Under the pieces are notes generated by a model, which saw nothing but the letters and a program-made list of their open reading frames with translations, did not search any database and was not told where the DNA came from. Positions 41,505 through 50,851 of a DNA stretch of 64,000 nt are shown in pieces. Source of the DNA: Achromobacter animicus. GTDB lineage: Bacteria; Pseudomonadota; Gammaproteobacteria; Burkholderiales; Burkholderiaceae_B. Made by a program: the position numbers and the translations under genes. The stretch lies in assembly GCF_902859585.1 (NCBI RefSeq), contig NZ_CADIJM010000008.1, forward strand, positions 1-64,000, written 5' to 3'. How positions within the stretch are numbered: the stretch's first letter is position 1; every line of letters begins with the position of its first letter.

Positions 41505-44021
41505 ATGCCGCGCCGTTTCCGTCCCGCTGTCACCCGTCTGTTTGGCGCTGTCGCGCTGGCGCTGGCCGGCATGGCCGCATCGCCGCCGCCCGCCTTGGCC
41601 TTCGACGTCGGCGCTGTCATTGATTCGATCCGGCTTTCCCGTTATCCGCTGCGCGAGCCCGAGCGCCGGGTGTGGGGCACCGAGAACGTCAAGGACGCCG
41701 TCCTTGTTGGTCAGATGGAAAACCGGCTGTACCTGTACCGGTACGTGCGCGAGGGGGCCAAGACCTTCAAGCTGGATTTCCGCTCGCAGCCGCTGGTGAT
41801 CGATCCCGAAGGCTGGAAGGCGTCGCGCGAGGACAACGTGGCGGTCCGGTCCCCGCGCGCGGGCGAGGCCTTCTACTGGGTCGGTTATGCCGATCGCGGC
41901 GCCGGCGCCGGCAAGGCCACGGGTTTCCTGGTGGACGACAAAGGCGAGGCCGCGTCGGTCAACGCCGACTCGCAGCTAGCGGTGGTCATCAGCAGCCGCC
42001 CGTGGGACGAGGCGCGCCGCGCGCAGGCCCTGGCAACATTGCACGCGGCGCTGCGCGACTATCCCACGCGGCTGGACCCATTTCCCGCGCAGGTGCGTTT
42101 CGAACACCAGACGGCGCCGGACGTGACGGCCACGTTCCGCACGTTGCATCAGGTGGCGCGCGCCATTCCGCGCGCCAAGACCGCCGAGTTCAACCGTGCG
42201 CTGGCCGACCTGCGCCGCTTCGTCATGGCGCAGGATTATCGCGAGATCGATCCGGACGGCAAGGACGCCGAGATGCTGACCGCCTTGAACGACTACGGCT
42301 TCTGGCTGGCCGAGTCGGGCGACACGGCGCAGGCGGAACGCATCCTGACCGACGTGCTGCGGCGCGATCCGTCGCGCACCGCTGCTTACCTTAACCGCGC
42401 CGACGCCCGCTGGAAACAGCGCGAGAAATCGCGCGAGGAGCGGGCTTACTACGAAGCGCTGGCGCGCGAGGACTACCGGCTGTATTGCTCGAAGCGCCTT
42501 GCCGGCAAGGAAGCCATTCCGGCCAACATCGCGTCCCGCATCGGCGCGGCGCTGGAGGCCTCGGCACTGGATGCGCAGGTCTGCCGTCCGCGCCTGGCGA
42601 TCTTCCAGGCGATCCAGGCGAACGATCTGGACGCGGTGCGCGCCCAGCTTGCGGGCGGACAGGATCCGAACGGCGTGAACGAATACGGCAGGTCCGCACT
42701 GTCGGTGGCCGTGTCGCGCAAGCAGCTTGAGATGGTGCGCGTGCTGCTGGACGCGGGCGCCAAGGCGGACGGCCCCGACAACGGGTTCTCGCTGGTCGCC
42801 AGCGCGTTGCCGGACGCCAAGGACACCCGTCCGGCCGCAGAGCGCTACGCGCTGGCCGACATGTTGATCGCCGCGGGTGCACCGGTGGATGCGCTGGACT
42901 CGAACGGCACGCCGCTGCTGATGCGCCGGATTTCGTACTACAGCGACAGCAAGGAAAACCTGATCTATCTGCTGGAGAAGGGCGCCAATCCGAACGCGCG
43001 CGAAAAGAACGGGCGCTCGCTGCTGCATGCCGCGCTGCAAACGCCGAAGAATTTCTGGTTTGCCGAGAAACTGCTCGCGCGGGGGGCGGACATCAATGCC
43101 GCCTACACCCGCATGTATTACGGCAACAGCCCCATGTGGGAAACGCCCCTGCTCGAGGCCCTGCGGGAATCGCCGAGCGGCGACCTGACCCCGTCGGCGG
43201 CCTATGCCGTGCCCGAGCGCGTGACGTACGTGCTGGCCCACGGCGCCGATCCCGCGGTGGGCGGCTACGGCGCCAGCAAGGAAGCGCCGGACCGTAATGG
43301 GATGAATGAAGGGCTGTCGCTGGCGGTCCGCTACCTGCAGCCTGGCCTCATCGATCAGCTGGTGCAGGCTGCTCGCCCGCCGCAAGCGCCGCTGTCGACG
43401 GAGCCGTTGTCCAGTCTGCTGTCGATGTGGAATCAGGTGGAGCAACGCGCGGCGGCTGACGGCAACAGCGCGGCGTGGGACGACCAGCGCGCGCGGCTGC
43501 GCGCCATCGCGGACCGGCTGGTGGCCGCGGGGGTGCCGCTGGCGGCGCCGGCCGACACGGCGGGACCGCTGCGCAACCGGATCGTGCCGCTCAGCCTGCC
43601 GTGGCTGCCCGACGATCTGTACGAGGCCTGGCTGAAGGCGGGTGCGGACCCGACCGACCGGAGCGATTCCGACATGCGGATCGAGGGCGTCGCGGCTGCG
43701 GACGCGCTGCCGCTGGTGACCATGCTGAACCTGGGCATGGATAACAAGGTTCGGCTGCTGCTCGAACACGGCGGCACGCCGAAGACGCCGGCCCGTTGCG
43801 GCATGGCGGTGGCGGACGTGCTGGCCTGGCAGCTTGGCAACAACGGCCCGGTCAGCCCGATGGGCGGACGTGCGGTCAAGCAGGTGCTCGATGCGGCCGC
43901 TGGTCCCGCTGGGTGCGACCTGAACCAAACTTCGCGCGTGCAGCCGTTCGAGGGCGTGACGGCAATTGAGCTGGCACGGCGCGCCGAGGTGGACCTGGCG
44001 CCGCCGGCTCCGCCGCGCTGA
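41505..44021 (+). CDS. Large secreted ankyrin-repeat protein
   Basis: An 838-residue exported protein with signal peptide RLFGAVALALAGMAASPPPALA. Residues about 25-230 form a domain I do not recognise, including FYWVGYADRGAGAG and VVISSRPWDEA. Residues 240-350 look like TPR helices (YGFWLAESGDTAQAERILTD, DPSRTAAYLNRADARWKQRE). From about 370 onward ankyrin repeats appear (ALSVAVSRKQLEMVRVLLDA and NLIYLLEKGANPNAREKNGR), with irregular spacing to the end. Ankyrin repeats point to protein binding in the periplasm. ATG 41505 is chosen over TTG 41487. No partner is obvious; the convergent cyo operon is separated by a terminator. Confidence 0.8.
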   Translation: MPRRFRPAVTRLFGAVALALAGMAASPPPALAFDVGAVIDSIRLSRYPLREPERRVWGTENVKDAVLVGQMENRLYLYRYVREGAKTFKLDFRSQPLVIDPEGWKASREDNVAVRSPRAGEAFYWVGYADRGAGAGKATGFLVDDKGEAASVNADSQLAVVISSRPWDEARRAQALATLHAALRDYPTRLDPFPAQVRFEHQTAPDVTATFRTLHQVARAIPRAKTAEFNRALADLRRFVMAQDYREIDPDGKDAEMLTALNDYGFWLAESGDTAQAERILTDVLRRDPSRTAAYLNRADARWKQREKSREERAYYEALAREDYRLYCSKRLAGKEAIPANIASRIGAALEASALDAQVCRPRLAIFQAIQANDLDAVRAQLAGGQDPNGVNEYGRSALSVAVSRKQLEMVRVLLDAGAKADGPDNGFSLVASALPDAKDTRPAAERYALADMLIAAGAPVDALDSNGTPLLMRRISYYSDSKENLIYLLEKGANPNAREKNGRSLLHAALQTPKNFWFAEKLLARGADINAAYTRMYYGNSPMWETPLLEALRESPSGDLTPSAAYAVPERVTYVLAHGADPAVGGYGASKEAPDRNGMNEGLSLAVRYLQPGLIDQLVQAARPPQAPLSTEPLSSLLSMWNQVEQRAAADGNSAAWDDQRARLRAIADRLVAAGVPLAAPADTAGPLRNRIVPLSLPWLPDDLYEAWLKAGADPTDRSDSDMRIEGVAAADALPLVTMLNLGMDNKVRLLLEHGGTPKTPARCGMAVADVLAWQLGNNGPVSPMGGRAVKQVLDAAAGPAGCDLNQTSRVQPFEGVTAIELARRAEVDLAPPAPPR

Positions 44022-44095
44022 GCCGGCGCGCGCTGCGCGGCGGCAGCGGCCAGCTGGCTGCCCGCGACGCCCCAGCGCCTTCCGCGCGATCTCCC

Positions 44096-44132
44096 CTCAA
44101 AAAAAACAGGCGCCCGAAGGCGCCTGTTTTTG
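44096..44132. terminator. Bidirectional terminator between the ankyrin gene and cyoD
   Basis: CAGGCGCC and GGCGCCTG form a perfect 8-bp stem around CGAA, flanked by an A run on the left and a T run on the right, so it can work on both strands. It separates the convergent ankyrin gene and cyo operon. Confidence 0.92.
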
Positions 44133-44155
44133 CATGCCTTAACGGCAAGCGGTCA

Positions 44156-44506
44156 TTACATGGCGTGGCCCATGTTGACGTTCATGTTGTACAGCACCCA
44201 GGCCGAACCACCGACGATGATGAAGATGATCAGCACGGTGAAGACAAACGTGGCCAGGTTGTCGCGGGACGATTTCGATGCGCCCATGTGCAGGAAGTAC
44301 ACCAGCTGAACCAGCAGCTGGAGAATGCACAGCGCCACCACGCCGATGATCGTGGCGGTGTGGGACAGCGCGCCGTGCATCACCAGGCCGAACGAGCCGA
44401 AGGTGAGCAGCAGCGAGAGCACGAAACCGATGATGTAGGACTTCAGGCTGCCGTGATCGGCGGCGTGATCGTCGTGGCCGTGTGCGGCCGCAGCGGAGTG
44501 CGACAT
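44156..44506 (-). CDS. cyoD: Cytochrome bo3 ubiquinol oxidase subunit IV
   Basis: A 116-residue membrane protein with three hydrophobic helices (SYIIGFVLSLLLTFGSFGLV, IIGVVALCILQLLVQLVYFL, VFTVLIIFIIVGGSAWVLYN) and a His-rich N-terminus (HGHDDHAADHG). It is the small subunit that stabilises the copper site of the bo3 oxidase. Its start overlaps the cyoC stop by one base (TGATG). It ends the operon; the haem O synthase gene cyoE that often follows is not present here. Confidence 0.95.
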   Translation of the reverse strand: MSHSAAAAHGHDDHAADHGSLKSYIIGFVLSLLLTFGSFGLVMHGALSHTATIIGVVALCILQLLVQLVYFLHMGASKSSRDNLATFVFTVLIIFIIVGGSAWVLYNMNVNMGHAM

Positions 44507-45120
44507 CAGAGGGCTCCCAGAAGGTAGACAAAGGTGAAGACGCAGATCCAGACGATGTCCAGGAAGTGCCAGAACAGGCTCAGGCACGCCAGACGACGCT
44601 TGTTGATCGAGTCCAGGCCATGACGGCGGATCATGTCGAGCATGACGATGATCCAGATCAGGCCAAAGGTCACGTGCAGGCCGTGCGTACCGATCAGCGT
44701 GAAGAACGCGGACAGGTAGGCGCTGCGGCCCGGACCGGCGCCGATGCTGATCAGGTGATGGAATTCATAGATTTCCATCGCGATGAAGCCCGCGCCGAAC
44801 AGGAACGTGACCATCAACCAGCCCATGGCACGGCTCTTGTTGTTGGCGTGCACGTTCAGGTTGGCCATGCCGAAGGTGAAGCTGGACACCAGGAGCAACA
44901 GCGTTTCGACCAGGACGAAGTTCAGGTCGAACAGTTCCTTGCCGGACGGACCGCCCGCGGTGGCGTTGGACAACACCGCGAACGTGGCAAACAGCACCGA
45001 AAAGATCAGCAAGTCGCTCATCAGATAGACCCAGAAACCGAAAACGGTCTTGGATCCATCGTCGTGATGCGCGTGATCGTCGTGACCCGCGTGGGGGTGA
45101 GTGGCTACGGCTTGAATCAT
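44506..45120 (-). CDS. cyoC: Cytochrome bo3 ubiquinol oxidase subunit III
   Basis: A 204-residue integral-membrane subunit III with five helices, the same length as the E. coli protein. Typical segments are [60 protein letters not shown] and [21 protein letters not shown] His-rich N-terminus ([15 protein letters not shown]) resembles that of cyoD. Subunit III supports the stability of subunit I. Three bases separate it from cyoB. Confidence 0.96.
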   Translation of the reverse strand: MIQAVATHPHAGHDDHAHHDDGSKTVFGFWVYLMSDLLIFSVLFATFAVLSNATAGGPSGKELFDLNFVLVETLLLLVSSFTFGMANLNVHANNKSRAMGWLMVTFLFGAGFIAMEIYEFHHLISIGAGPGRSAYLSAFFTLIGTHGLHVTFGLIWIIVMLDMIRRHGLDSINKRRLACLSLFWHFLDIVWICVFTFVYLLGAL

Positions 45121-45123
45121 GGC

Positions 45124-47100
45124 TCAGGCGGCCTTCTGCATTTTGTCAAAGTGAGCGTTTTCGATGCGTTCGACTTCCGCGGCCGGGACCCAGTAGTCGA
45201 CGTCGCGGTCATAGGCGCGAACGATGAACGAACCGATCATGCCCACGAAACCGACGATCGACAGCCACCAGATGTGCCAGATCAGCGCAAAGCACATGAC
45301 CAGGCCAAAGGCGCCGATCCAGACACCAGCGGCGGTGTTCTTCGGCATGTGGATGTCTTCGTACTTGGCCGGGCGCTTGTACGCCTTGCCGCTCTGCTTG
45401 TCTTCCCAGAACTGGTCCAGTTCATCAACGTGAGGAACGTGGGCGAAGTTGTAGAAAGGCGCGGGCGACGAGATCGACCATTCCAGCGTGCGGCCATCCC
45501 ACGGATCGCCGGTGACGTCCTGGTTCTGCTTGCGCTGACGCACCGAGACGAACACTTGCTGCAGCAGGAAGAAGATGCCCAGCATGATCAGCGCGGCGCC
45601 AGCCAGCGCGACCAGCAGGTACGGCTGCCATTCGGGGTTGTCGTAGTGGTTCAGGCGACGCGTCATGCCCTTGAAGCCCAGGACGTACAGGGGCATGAAG
45701 GCCAGGAAGAAGCCGACGAACCAGCAGTAGAACGAGTAGCGGCCCAGACGCTCGTTCAGCGTGAAGCCGAACGCCTTCGGGAACCAGTAGACCATGCCGG
45801 CGATGCAGCCGAACACCACGCCACCGATGATGGTGTTGTGGAAGTGCGCGATCAGGAACAGGCTGTTGTGCAGGATGAACGACACGCCGGGGATGGCCAG
45901 CATCACGCCGGTCATGCCGCCGATGACGAACACGATCATGAAGCCCAGCGTCCACAGCACCGGCGTCGTGATGCGCAGGCGGCCGCGGTAGATGGTGAAC
46001 AGCCAGTTGAAGATCTTGGCCCCGGTCGGGATCGAGATGATCATTGTCGCTATGCCGAAGAAGGCATTGACGTTGGCCCCCGCACCCATGGTGAAGAAGT
46101 GGTGCAGCCAGACCAGGAACGACAGCACGCCGATGGCGGCCGTGGCGTAAACCATGGACTTGTAGCCGAACAGGGTCTTGCGGGCGAACGTGGCAACGAT
46201 TTCCGAGTACACGCCGAAGGCCGGCAGCACCAGGATGTAGACCTCGGGGTGGCCCCAGATCCAGATCAGGTTCACGTACATCATGACGTTGCCGCCACCG
46301 TCGTTCGTGAAGAAGTGCGTGCCCAGGTAGCGGTCCATCGTCAGCAGCGCCAGGGTCGCGGCCAGCACGGGGAAGGCGGCGACGATCAGGACGTTGGTGA
46401 CCAGCGAGGTCCACGTGAAGATCGGCATCTTCATCAGGGTCATGCCGGGCGCACGCATGCGCAGGATGGTGACGATGAAGTTGATGCCGCTAAGTGTTGT
46501 CCCCAGCCCTGATATCTGCAGTGCCCAGAGGTAGTAATCCACCCCCACGCTTGGACTGTAGTCCAGCCCGGACAACGGCGGATACGCGAGCCAGCCGGTC
46601 GCGGCGAATTCGCCCACGAACAGCGACAGCATCATCAGCACGACGCCGGCGGCGAACAGCCAGAAGCTCAGCGAGTTCAGGAACGGGTACGCCACGTCGC
46701 GGGCGCCGATCTGCAGCGGCACGACGATGTTCATCAGCCCGGTGATGAAGGGCATCGCCATGAAGAAAATCATGATGACGCCGTGGGCGGTGAAGATCTG
46801 GTCGTAGTGGTGCGGCGGCAGGAAGCCGGCCGAGTCCGCGGACGCGACGGCAAGCTGCGTGCGCATCATGATGGCGTCGGCAAAGCCGCGCAACAGCATG
46901 ATCAGCGCAACGATGATGTACATCACGCCGATGCGCTTGTGGTCGACGGTGGTGAGCCACTCCGTCCAGAGGTACTTCCACTTCTTGAAGTAGGTGATGG
47001 CGCCGAAGACCGCTAGGCCTCCCAGGCACACGGCGGCCAGCGTAACCATGACGATGGGGTCATGGTACGGAATGGCCTCGAGGGTAAGTTTCCCGAGCAT
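45124..47100 (-). CDS. cyoB: Cytochrome bo3 ubiquinol oxidase subunit I
   Basis: A 658-residue haem-copper oxidase subunit I, the site of oxygen reduction with haems b and o3 and CuB. Expected patterns are all present: [13 protein letters not shown] with the low-spin haem ligand, [20 protein letters not shown] with the CuB histidine and cross-linked tyrosine, [10 protein letters not shown] with the paired histidines and [14 protein letters not shown] with the haem ligands. The enzyme oxidises ubiquinol and pumps protons across the inner membrane. Translationally close to cyoA (two-base gap) and cyoC. Length matches E. coli CyoB (663). Confidence 0.97.
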   Translation of the reverse strand: MLGKLTLEAIPYHDPIVMVTLAAVCLGGLAVFGAITYFKKWKYLWTEWLTTVDHKRIGVMYIIVALIMLLRGFADAIMMRTQLAVASADSAGFLPPHHYDQIFTAHGVIMIFFMAMPFITGLMNIVVPLQIGARDVAYPFLNSLSFWLFAAGVVLMMLSLFVGEFAATGWLAYPPLSGLDYSPSVGVDYYLWALQISGLGTTLSGINFIVTILRMRAPGMTLMKMPIFTWTSLVTNVLIVAAFPVLAATLALLTMDRYLGTHFFTNDGGGNVMMYVNLIWIWGHPEVYILVLPAFGVYSEIVATFARKTLFGYKSMVYATAAIGVLSFLVWLHHFFTMGAGANVNAFFGIATMIISIPTGAKIFNWLFTIYRGRLRITTPVLWTLGFMIVFVIGGMTGVMLAIPGVSFILHNSLFLIAHFHNTIIGGVVFGCIAGMVYWFPKAFGFTLNERLGRYSFYCWFVGFFLAFMPLYVLGFKGMTRRLNHYDNPEWQPYLLVALAGAALIMLGIFFLLQQVFVSVRQRKQNQDVTGDPWDGRTLEWSISSPAPFYNFAHVPHVDELDQFWEDKQSGKAYKRPAKYEDIHMPKNTAAGVWIGAFGLVMCFALIWHIWWLSIVGFVGMIGSFIVRAYDRDVDYWVPAAEVERIENAHFDKMQKAA

Positions 47101-47102
47101 TG

Positions 47103-48011
47103 TTAGTTGATTCCTGCGATCAGATTATTCGACGTGGAGGTGCACGTGGCGGAGTCCACGCCGGCCATCTTGGTCATCGTGCTGCCCAGAATGAAATCAA
47201 ACATGGCGGGCGGCGCCGACGAATACTTCACGACCGGGTTGCGCTCGCTGCGCTTGGTCAGTTCCGCATAGACCTCGGGGGTCAGCGCGGTGGGAGCAGC
47301 CTTCGCTTCCTTGATCCAGTTGTCGAACCCTTCCTGCGACATGGCGTGCGCCTTGAAGCGCATGCCCGAGAAACCGCCGCCGCTGTAGTTGGCCGAAATG
47401 CCGGCGTAGGTGCCGATTTCGCGCGCGTTCAGGTGCAGCTTGGTCTCCATGCCCGCCATCGAATAGATCTGGCTGCCGAGCTGGGGAATGAAGAACGAGT
47501 TCATGACCGAAGCCGACGTGATCCGGAAGTTGACCGGAACGTCCACGGGGAACGCGATCTCGTTGACCGTGGCGATGTCGTACTCGGGGTAGATGAAGAG
47601 CCACTTCCAATCCAGTGAAACCACCTCGATGGTCACCGGCTTGTGTTCGGACACGAGCGGCTTGTAGGGATCCAGCGCGTGCGTGGAGCGCCAGGTGATC
47701 ACGGCAAGAATCGCCACGATGATACAAGGGACGGTCCAGACGACGGCTTCGATTGCCGTGGAGTGGGCCCACTTGGGCTGGTAGTCAGCTTTGGTGTTGG
47801 AAGCGCGGTACTTCCAGGCAAACGCCACGATCATGATGAGGACCGGGATCACGACGATGAGCATGAGCCCGGTCGCCGTCAGCAGCAACGTCTTTTCCTG
47901 GATGCCGATATCTCCCTTGGGGGAGAGGATTTCCATGTTGCAGCCGCCAAGCAGCATGACCGCGCCGACGCCAAATATGCGCGTAAGGGTCGCAAGGAGG
48001 GGGTGTTTCAC
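47103..48011 (-). CDS. cyoA: Cytochrome bo3 ubiquinol oxidase subunit II (GTG start)
   Basis: A 302-residue lipoprotein subunit II. The start is GTG at 48011 ([20 protein letters not shown]), followed by the lipobox LLGGC; the open frame continues upstream to 48128 but without a signal sequence. Two membrane helices follow ([20 protein letters not shown] and [20 protein letters not shown]), then the periplasmic cupredoxin-like domain with [20 protein letters not shown] and [20 protein letters not shown]. As in quinol oxidases, the CuA cysteines are absent. First gene of cyoABCD, expressed from the gap containing the two RegA-type boxes. Confidence 0.94.
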   Translation of the reverse strand: MKHPLLATLTRIFGVGAVMLLGGCNMEILSPKGDIGIQEKTLLLTATGLMLIVVIPVLIMIVAFAWKYRASNTKADYQPKWAHSTAIEAVVWTVPCIIVAILAVITWRSTHALDPYKPLVSEHKPVTIEVVSLDWKWLFIYPEYDIATVNEIAFPVDVPVNFRITSASVMNSFFIPQLGSQIYSMAGMETKLHLNAREIGTYAGISANYSGGGFSGMRFKAHAMSQEGFDNWIKEAKAAPTALTPEVYAELTKRSERNPVVKYSSAPPAMFDFILGSTMTKMAGVDSATCTSTSNNLIAGIN

Positions 48012-48038
48012 GTACAGCCTTGGATGGAAGGTGGGAAA

Positions 48039-48076
48039 TGCTGCAAAGCAGCAGACTGGAATGCTGCTAGGCAGCA
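48039..48076. promoter_or_regulatory. Paired TGCTGC-N3-GCAGCA palindromes in the cyo leader
   Basis: TGCTGC AAA GCAGCA (48039-48053) and TGCTGC TAG GCAGCA (48062-48076) are two palindromes with the same arms, 23 bases centre to centre, 28-65 bases upstream of the cyoA GTG. They could be operators for a dimeric regulator or hairpins in the mRNA leader. The regulator is unknown. Confidence 0.55.
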
Positions 48077-48110
48077 ACGTCCATCCTATCGGTTTGATCT
48101 GGGTCAAGCC

Positions 48111-48127
48111 TGCGACGAAAGGTCGCA
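48111..48127. promoter_or_regulatory. RegA/RoxR-type box 1 upstream of cyoABCD
   Basis: A perfect palindrome TGCGAC-N5-GTCGCA, about 100 bases upstream of the cyoA start. It fits the published pattern for RegA/RegR/PrrA family sites (GCGRC then GNCGC with a five-base spacer), and a RegA-like gene lies next to it. Confidence 0.7.
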
Positions 48128-48208
48128 TTGCCTGGGAGAAATCCGGCCCAATGGCGGCGGATTCAGGGTTTTCCTAGGGGAGCAGAAGCCCCGAGGGGAG
48201 GGAGGGGG

Positions 48209-48225
48209 TGCGACGATATGTCGCA
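48209..48225. promoter_or_regulatory. RegA/RoxR-type box 2 upstream of cyoABCD
   Basis: A second perfect TGCGAC-N5-GTCGCA palindrome, 98 bases from box 1 and about 200 bases upstream of cyoA, just past the end of the RegA-like gene. Both arms are identical to those of box 1 and only the spacer differs (GATAT versus GAAAG). Confidence 0.7.
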
Positions 48226-48268
48226 GGTGCACATGGGGGTGTTGTAAAGATGTGTCGCCCCGCACAAC

Positions 48269-48820
48269 TCATTCCGGAAGCACCTCGCGTTCCGGCCCCG
48301 GTTTTTTCGCCAGCTTGCGTTGCAGCGAGCGCCGGTGCATGCCCAGGAGGCGCGCCGCGGCGGAAACATTGCCGCCGGTCTCGTGCAGAGCCTGGTGAAT
48401 GTGCTCCCATTCTAGGCGGTGCAACGGCGTCATGGTCGTTTCGATCGTAACTGTTTCTGGCTTCACCAGACCCAGCGTGCGCAGGATCATGGGCGCCGTG
48501 GCCGGCTTGGGCAGATAGTCGTCGGCGCCGCGCTTGATGGCTTCCACGGCGGTGGCCACGCTGGCGTAGCCGGTGACCAGCAGGATGCGCATGTCTTCGC
48601 GCAGCGCGCGCAGCGGGCGGATCAGGGTCAGGCCGGAGTCTTCGCCCAGGCGCAGGTCGACCAGGGCAAAGGCTGGACGGATTTCCTCGGCCACGCGCAG
48701 GGCCTCGGCGATGCCGGTGGCGGTTCGGGTTTCCAGGCCGCGGCGCGACAGGCTGCGCTGCAGGGTGCGCACGTAGAGTTCGTCGTCGTCGATCAGCAGG
48801 CCAAGATCGTTTGCATTCAT
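48269..48820 (-). CDS. regA: RegA/RoxR-type redox response regulator
   Basis: A 183-residue response regulator. The receiver domain (residues about 5-120) has the acid pair in LLIDDDEL, the phosphorylation aspartate D55 in FALVDLRLGE and the KP loop DDYLPKPATA. The C-terminal FIS-type helix-turn-helix is ETGGNVSAAARLLGMHRRSL and QRKLAKK, the highly conserved RegA/PrrA/ActR/RoxR DNA-binding segment. The family controls terminal oxidases, energy metabolism and redox balance. Its start is five bases from the kinase stop, so it is co-transcribed with the kinase gene. It lies directly upstream of the cyo promoter with two matching palindromes. Confidence 0.93.
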   Translation of the reverse strand: MNANDLGLLIDDDELYVRTLQRSLSRRGLETRTATGIAEALRVAEEIRPAFALVDLRLGEDSGLTLIRPLRALREDMRILLVTGYASVATAVEAIKRGADDYLPKPATAPMILRTLGLVKPETVTIETTMTPLHRLEWEHIHQALHETGGNVSAAARLLGMHRRSLQRKLAKKPGPEREVLPE

Positions 48821-48825
48821 CACAT

Positions 48826-50031
48826 TCAGGTCCCGGGGTTGCCGAGAGGCAAATAAAAGCGGATGCGGGTGCCGCCGCCTTCGGCCGCGGTCATGGTCAT
48901 TTCGCCGCCCATCTGTTCCACGGTGGCGTGCGACAGGGCCAGGCCCACGCCCAGTCCTCCCGGCTTGCCGCTGTTGAACAGGCTGGTCGCCGGGAGCACG
49001 GCATGATCGGGATCGAAACCCCGGCCGTAGTCCCGGACTTCGCCGCGCAGGGCGCCGTAACCGTATTCCAGATGCAGGTCCACGCGGGGCGCGTCGGCGG
49101 ATTCCCCCGCGTCCGCGGCGTTGTTCAACAACGCCTGCAGCAGGTGGGCGATGGCGGGATCGACGCGCAGGCTGGTGGGCAGCGTGCCCGAGCGTTGCAG
49201 GTCGATGGTCGGCCGGATCAGACGCCACTGCCCCACGACGCGAACCAGATCCACGGCGGTTGGGACCGCCAGATTGCGGATGCGTTCCCGGCACAGGGCC
49301 AGAAGCTGGCTCAGGGTGGTGACGTCTTCCCGCAGGTCTTCGTCGTCCTGGACCTCGGCGGCGATCTCGTCGGTCAGGAGCGTCATCGTGGCGAGCGGCG
49401 TGTTCAGCTCGTGCGCCATCGCGGCGGCGTGGGTGGCCAGGGCGACGATGCCTTCGTTGCGCGTGAAGCGTTCTCGCAGGCGGGCCAGTTCGCGCTCGCG
49501 GGCGCGCATGTCGGCGGCCAGGCGGGTCGAGAACACCAGCACCACCACGACCGAAATCAGGAAATTGGCGCCCAGCCCCCACAACAGCAGGGTGTGGGGG
49601 TCGACGTCGCCGCGCAGGGGCTGGCCGAAGATGGCCGCGGCGCCGTAGCCCAGCACGCCAGCCAGCGCCGCGGCCAGCGCCCAATTGCGAGGCAGCGCCA
49701 GCGCGGCCAGGGCGGTCAGGATCAGGAACATCGTGCCGAACGGGTTGCTGATGCCGCCGCTCCAGCCCACCATCCAGGCCAGCACCGCCATGTCGATGAA
49801 CAGGTGGCCGAAGGCGGTGGCGTGGGAGAGGTCGCGCGGATGGCGCAGGCGCAGGCTGGCGTAGACGTTGAAGCCGATCAGCATGCCCACGCCCAGCCAC
49901 AGCGGTTCCAGCGGCAGATCCAGGCCCAGCACGCTGCTGGCGACGAGGACGGTGGCGGCCTGGCCCGCGATGGCGAGCCAGCGCAGGCTGCAGAGGGTAC
50001 GCAGGAAGGAAAAGGCGGAACTACCGGGCAT
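48826..50031 (-). CDS. regB: RegB/RoxS-type redox sensor histidine kinase
   Basis: A 401-residue membrane kinase. About six hydrophobic segments occupy residues 10-170. The ubiquinone-binding motif GGxxNPF of RegB is present as GGISNPF (92-98). The DHp motif is HAAAMAHELNTPLATM with the phosphorylated H207, followed by a cysteine C247 in LLALCRERIRN at the place of the redox-active RegB cysteine. The ATPase region shows LLNNAADAGESA (N box), RDYGRGFD (G1) and GGLGVGLALSHATVEQ. Start at ATG 50031 gives the family length; the frame runs to 50247 with unrelated residues. It should phosphorylate the RegA-like regulator according to quinone or oxygen status. Confidence 0.92.
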   Translation of the reverse strand: MPGSSAFSFLRTLCSLRWLAIAGQAATVLVASSVLGLDLPLEPLWLGVGMLIGFNVYASLRLRHPRDLSHATAFGHLFIDMAVLAWMVGWSGGISNPFGTMFLILTALAALALPRNWALAAALAGVLGYGAAAIFGQPLRGDVDPHTLLLWGLGANFLISVVVVLVFSTRLAADMRARERELARLRERFTRNEGIVALATHAAAMAHELNTPLATMTLLTDEIAAEVQDDEDLREDVTTLSQLLALCRERIRNLAVPTAVDLVRVVGQWRLIRPTIDLQRSGTLPTSLRVDPAIAHLLQALLNNAADAGESADAPRVDLHLEYGYGALRGEVRDYGRGFDPDHAVLPATSLFNSGKPGGLGVGLALSHATVEQMGGEMTMTAAEGGGTRIRFYLPLGNPGT

Positions 50032-50343
50032 ATCCAGATACAGAGGGCCGGCCAGCCTGCCGGCAGTTACGGGCGCCCGGCTGCGCGGAACGCTGGCATC
50101 CGGAGCGCGGCGGCGGTGGCCGGCTGCTGCCCGGGCCGGAAGGCGCGGGATTCGGACGTGCAGGCATTGTATGGTGAATCGGAGGGCGGCGCTGTCGTGG
50201 CGGCTGGGCGATGTGTCCCTGATATGTAGCCGCTGATAGGGGAACACGCGAGCATGGAGCGCCGGCGATAGGCATTCAAATGGCGAGATCGCGGTGCGAC
50301 CCCGCCACGCGGCAGGCGCGCGATGAGCGCCTGCCGCCCGTCA
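50032..50343. other. Gene-free gap between the RegB-like gene and the PCu(A)C gene
   Basis: About 310 bases. The left part is GC-rich with a frame continuous with the kinase but unlike the family; the right part, from about 50160, is less GC-rich and could hold the kinase promoter. I see no repeat, terminator or RegA-type palindrome in it. Confidence 0.6.
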
Positions 50344-50832
50344 TCAGTGGCCGTGACCGGCCGCTGGCGCGGCGGTCGCATTCAGCGGCCGGGCCACTGC
50401 GTCGATCGGCACGCGCCGTTGCTGACGGGCCGCGTCTTCCACGATCAGCGTCAGCGCGACGTGATCGCCCGGCACGATCTGCTTGGCCAGGTCGATGAGC
50501 ATGACGTGGTAGCCGCCGGGTTTCAGGTCCACCGCCTGGCCGGCGGGCAGGTCGATGCCGGCGACCTGGCGCATCTTCATGACGTTGTCCTGCATCGCCA
50601 TCTCGTGCACTTCCACGTGCTTGGCCGCCTGCGATTCCACGCCGACCAGCCGGCCGGCTTCCTTGGACGTCAGTTGCATGAACACGCCGGTCGCGTGCTG
50701 GTTGGGCACGGTCGCGCGCACCCAGGCGTCCTGCACGGACAGGCCGGCGTCCTGCGCCAGCGCAACATGGCTGAATCCGGCCAGGGCCAACGCGAAGACG
50801 GCGGCCAGCGGTTTGATCGAAAGCTTCTTCAT
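50344..50832 (-). CDS. PCu(A)C periplasmic copper chaperone
   Basis: A 162-residue periplasmic protein with signal peptide (AAVFALALAGFSHVALAQ). The copper site is complete: H76-x10-M87-x21-H109-x-M111, the exact PCu(A)C pattern. The C-terminus is His-rich (AAGHGH), possibly for extra metal binding. PCu(A)C carries Cu(I) to the haem-copper oxidase CuA/CuB site, usually with SCO1. The SCO gene is 19 bases upstream on the same strand. The start is preceded by GGAACC and begins MKKLSIKPLA. Function in oxidase assembly is a strong inference from motif and context. Confidence 0.92.
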   Translation of the reverse strand: MKKLSIKPLAAVFALALAGFSHVALAQDAGLSVQDAWVRATVPNQHATGVFMQLTSKEAGRLVGVESQAAKHVEVHEMAMQDNVMKMRQVAGIDLPAGQAVDLKPGGYHVMLIDLAKQIVPGDHVALTLIVEDAARQQRRVPIDAVARPLNATAAPAAGHGH

Positions 50833-50851
50833 GAGGGGTTCCTTTATTGGG

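Noticed and set aside
44482-46512. Plus-strand frame opposite cyoC and cyoB
   Set aside because: Low-complexity charged translation; the cyo genes are unambiguous.
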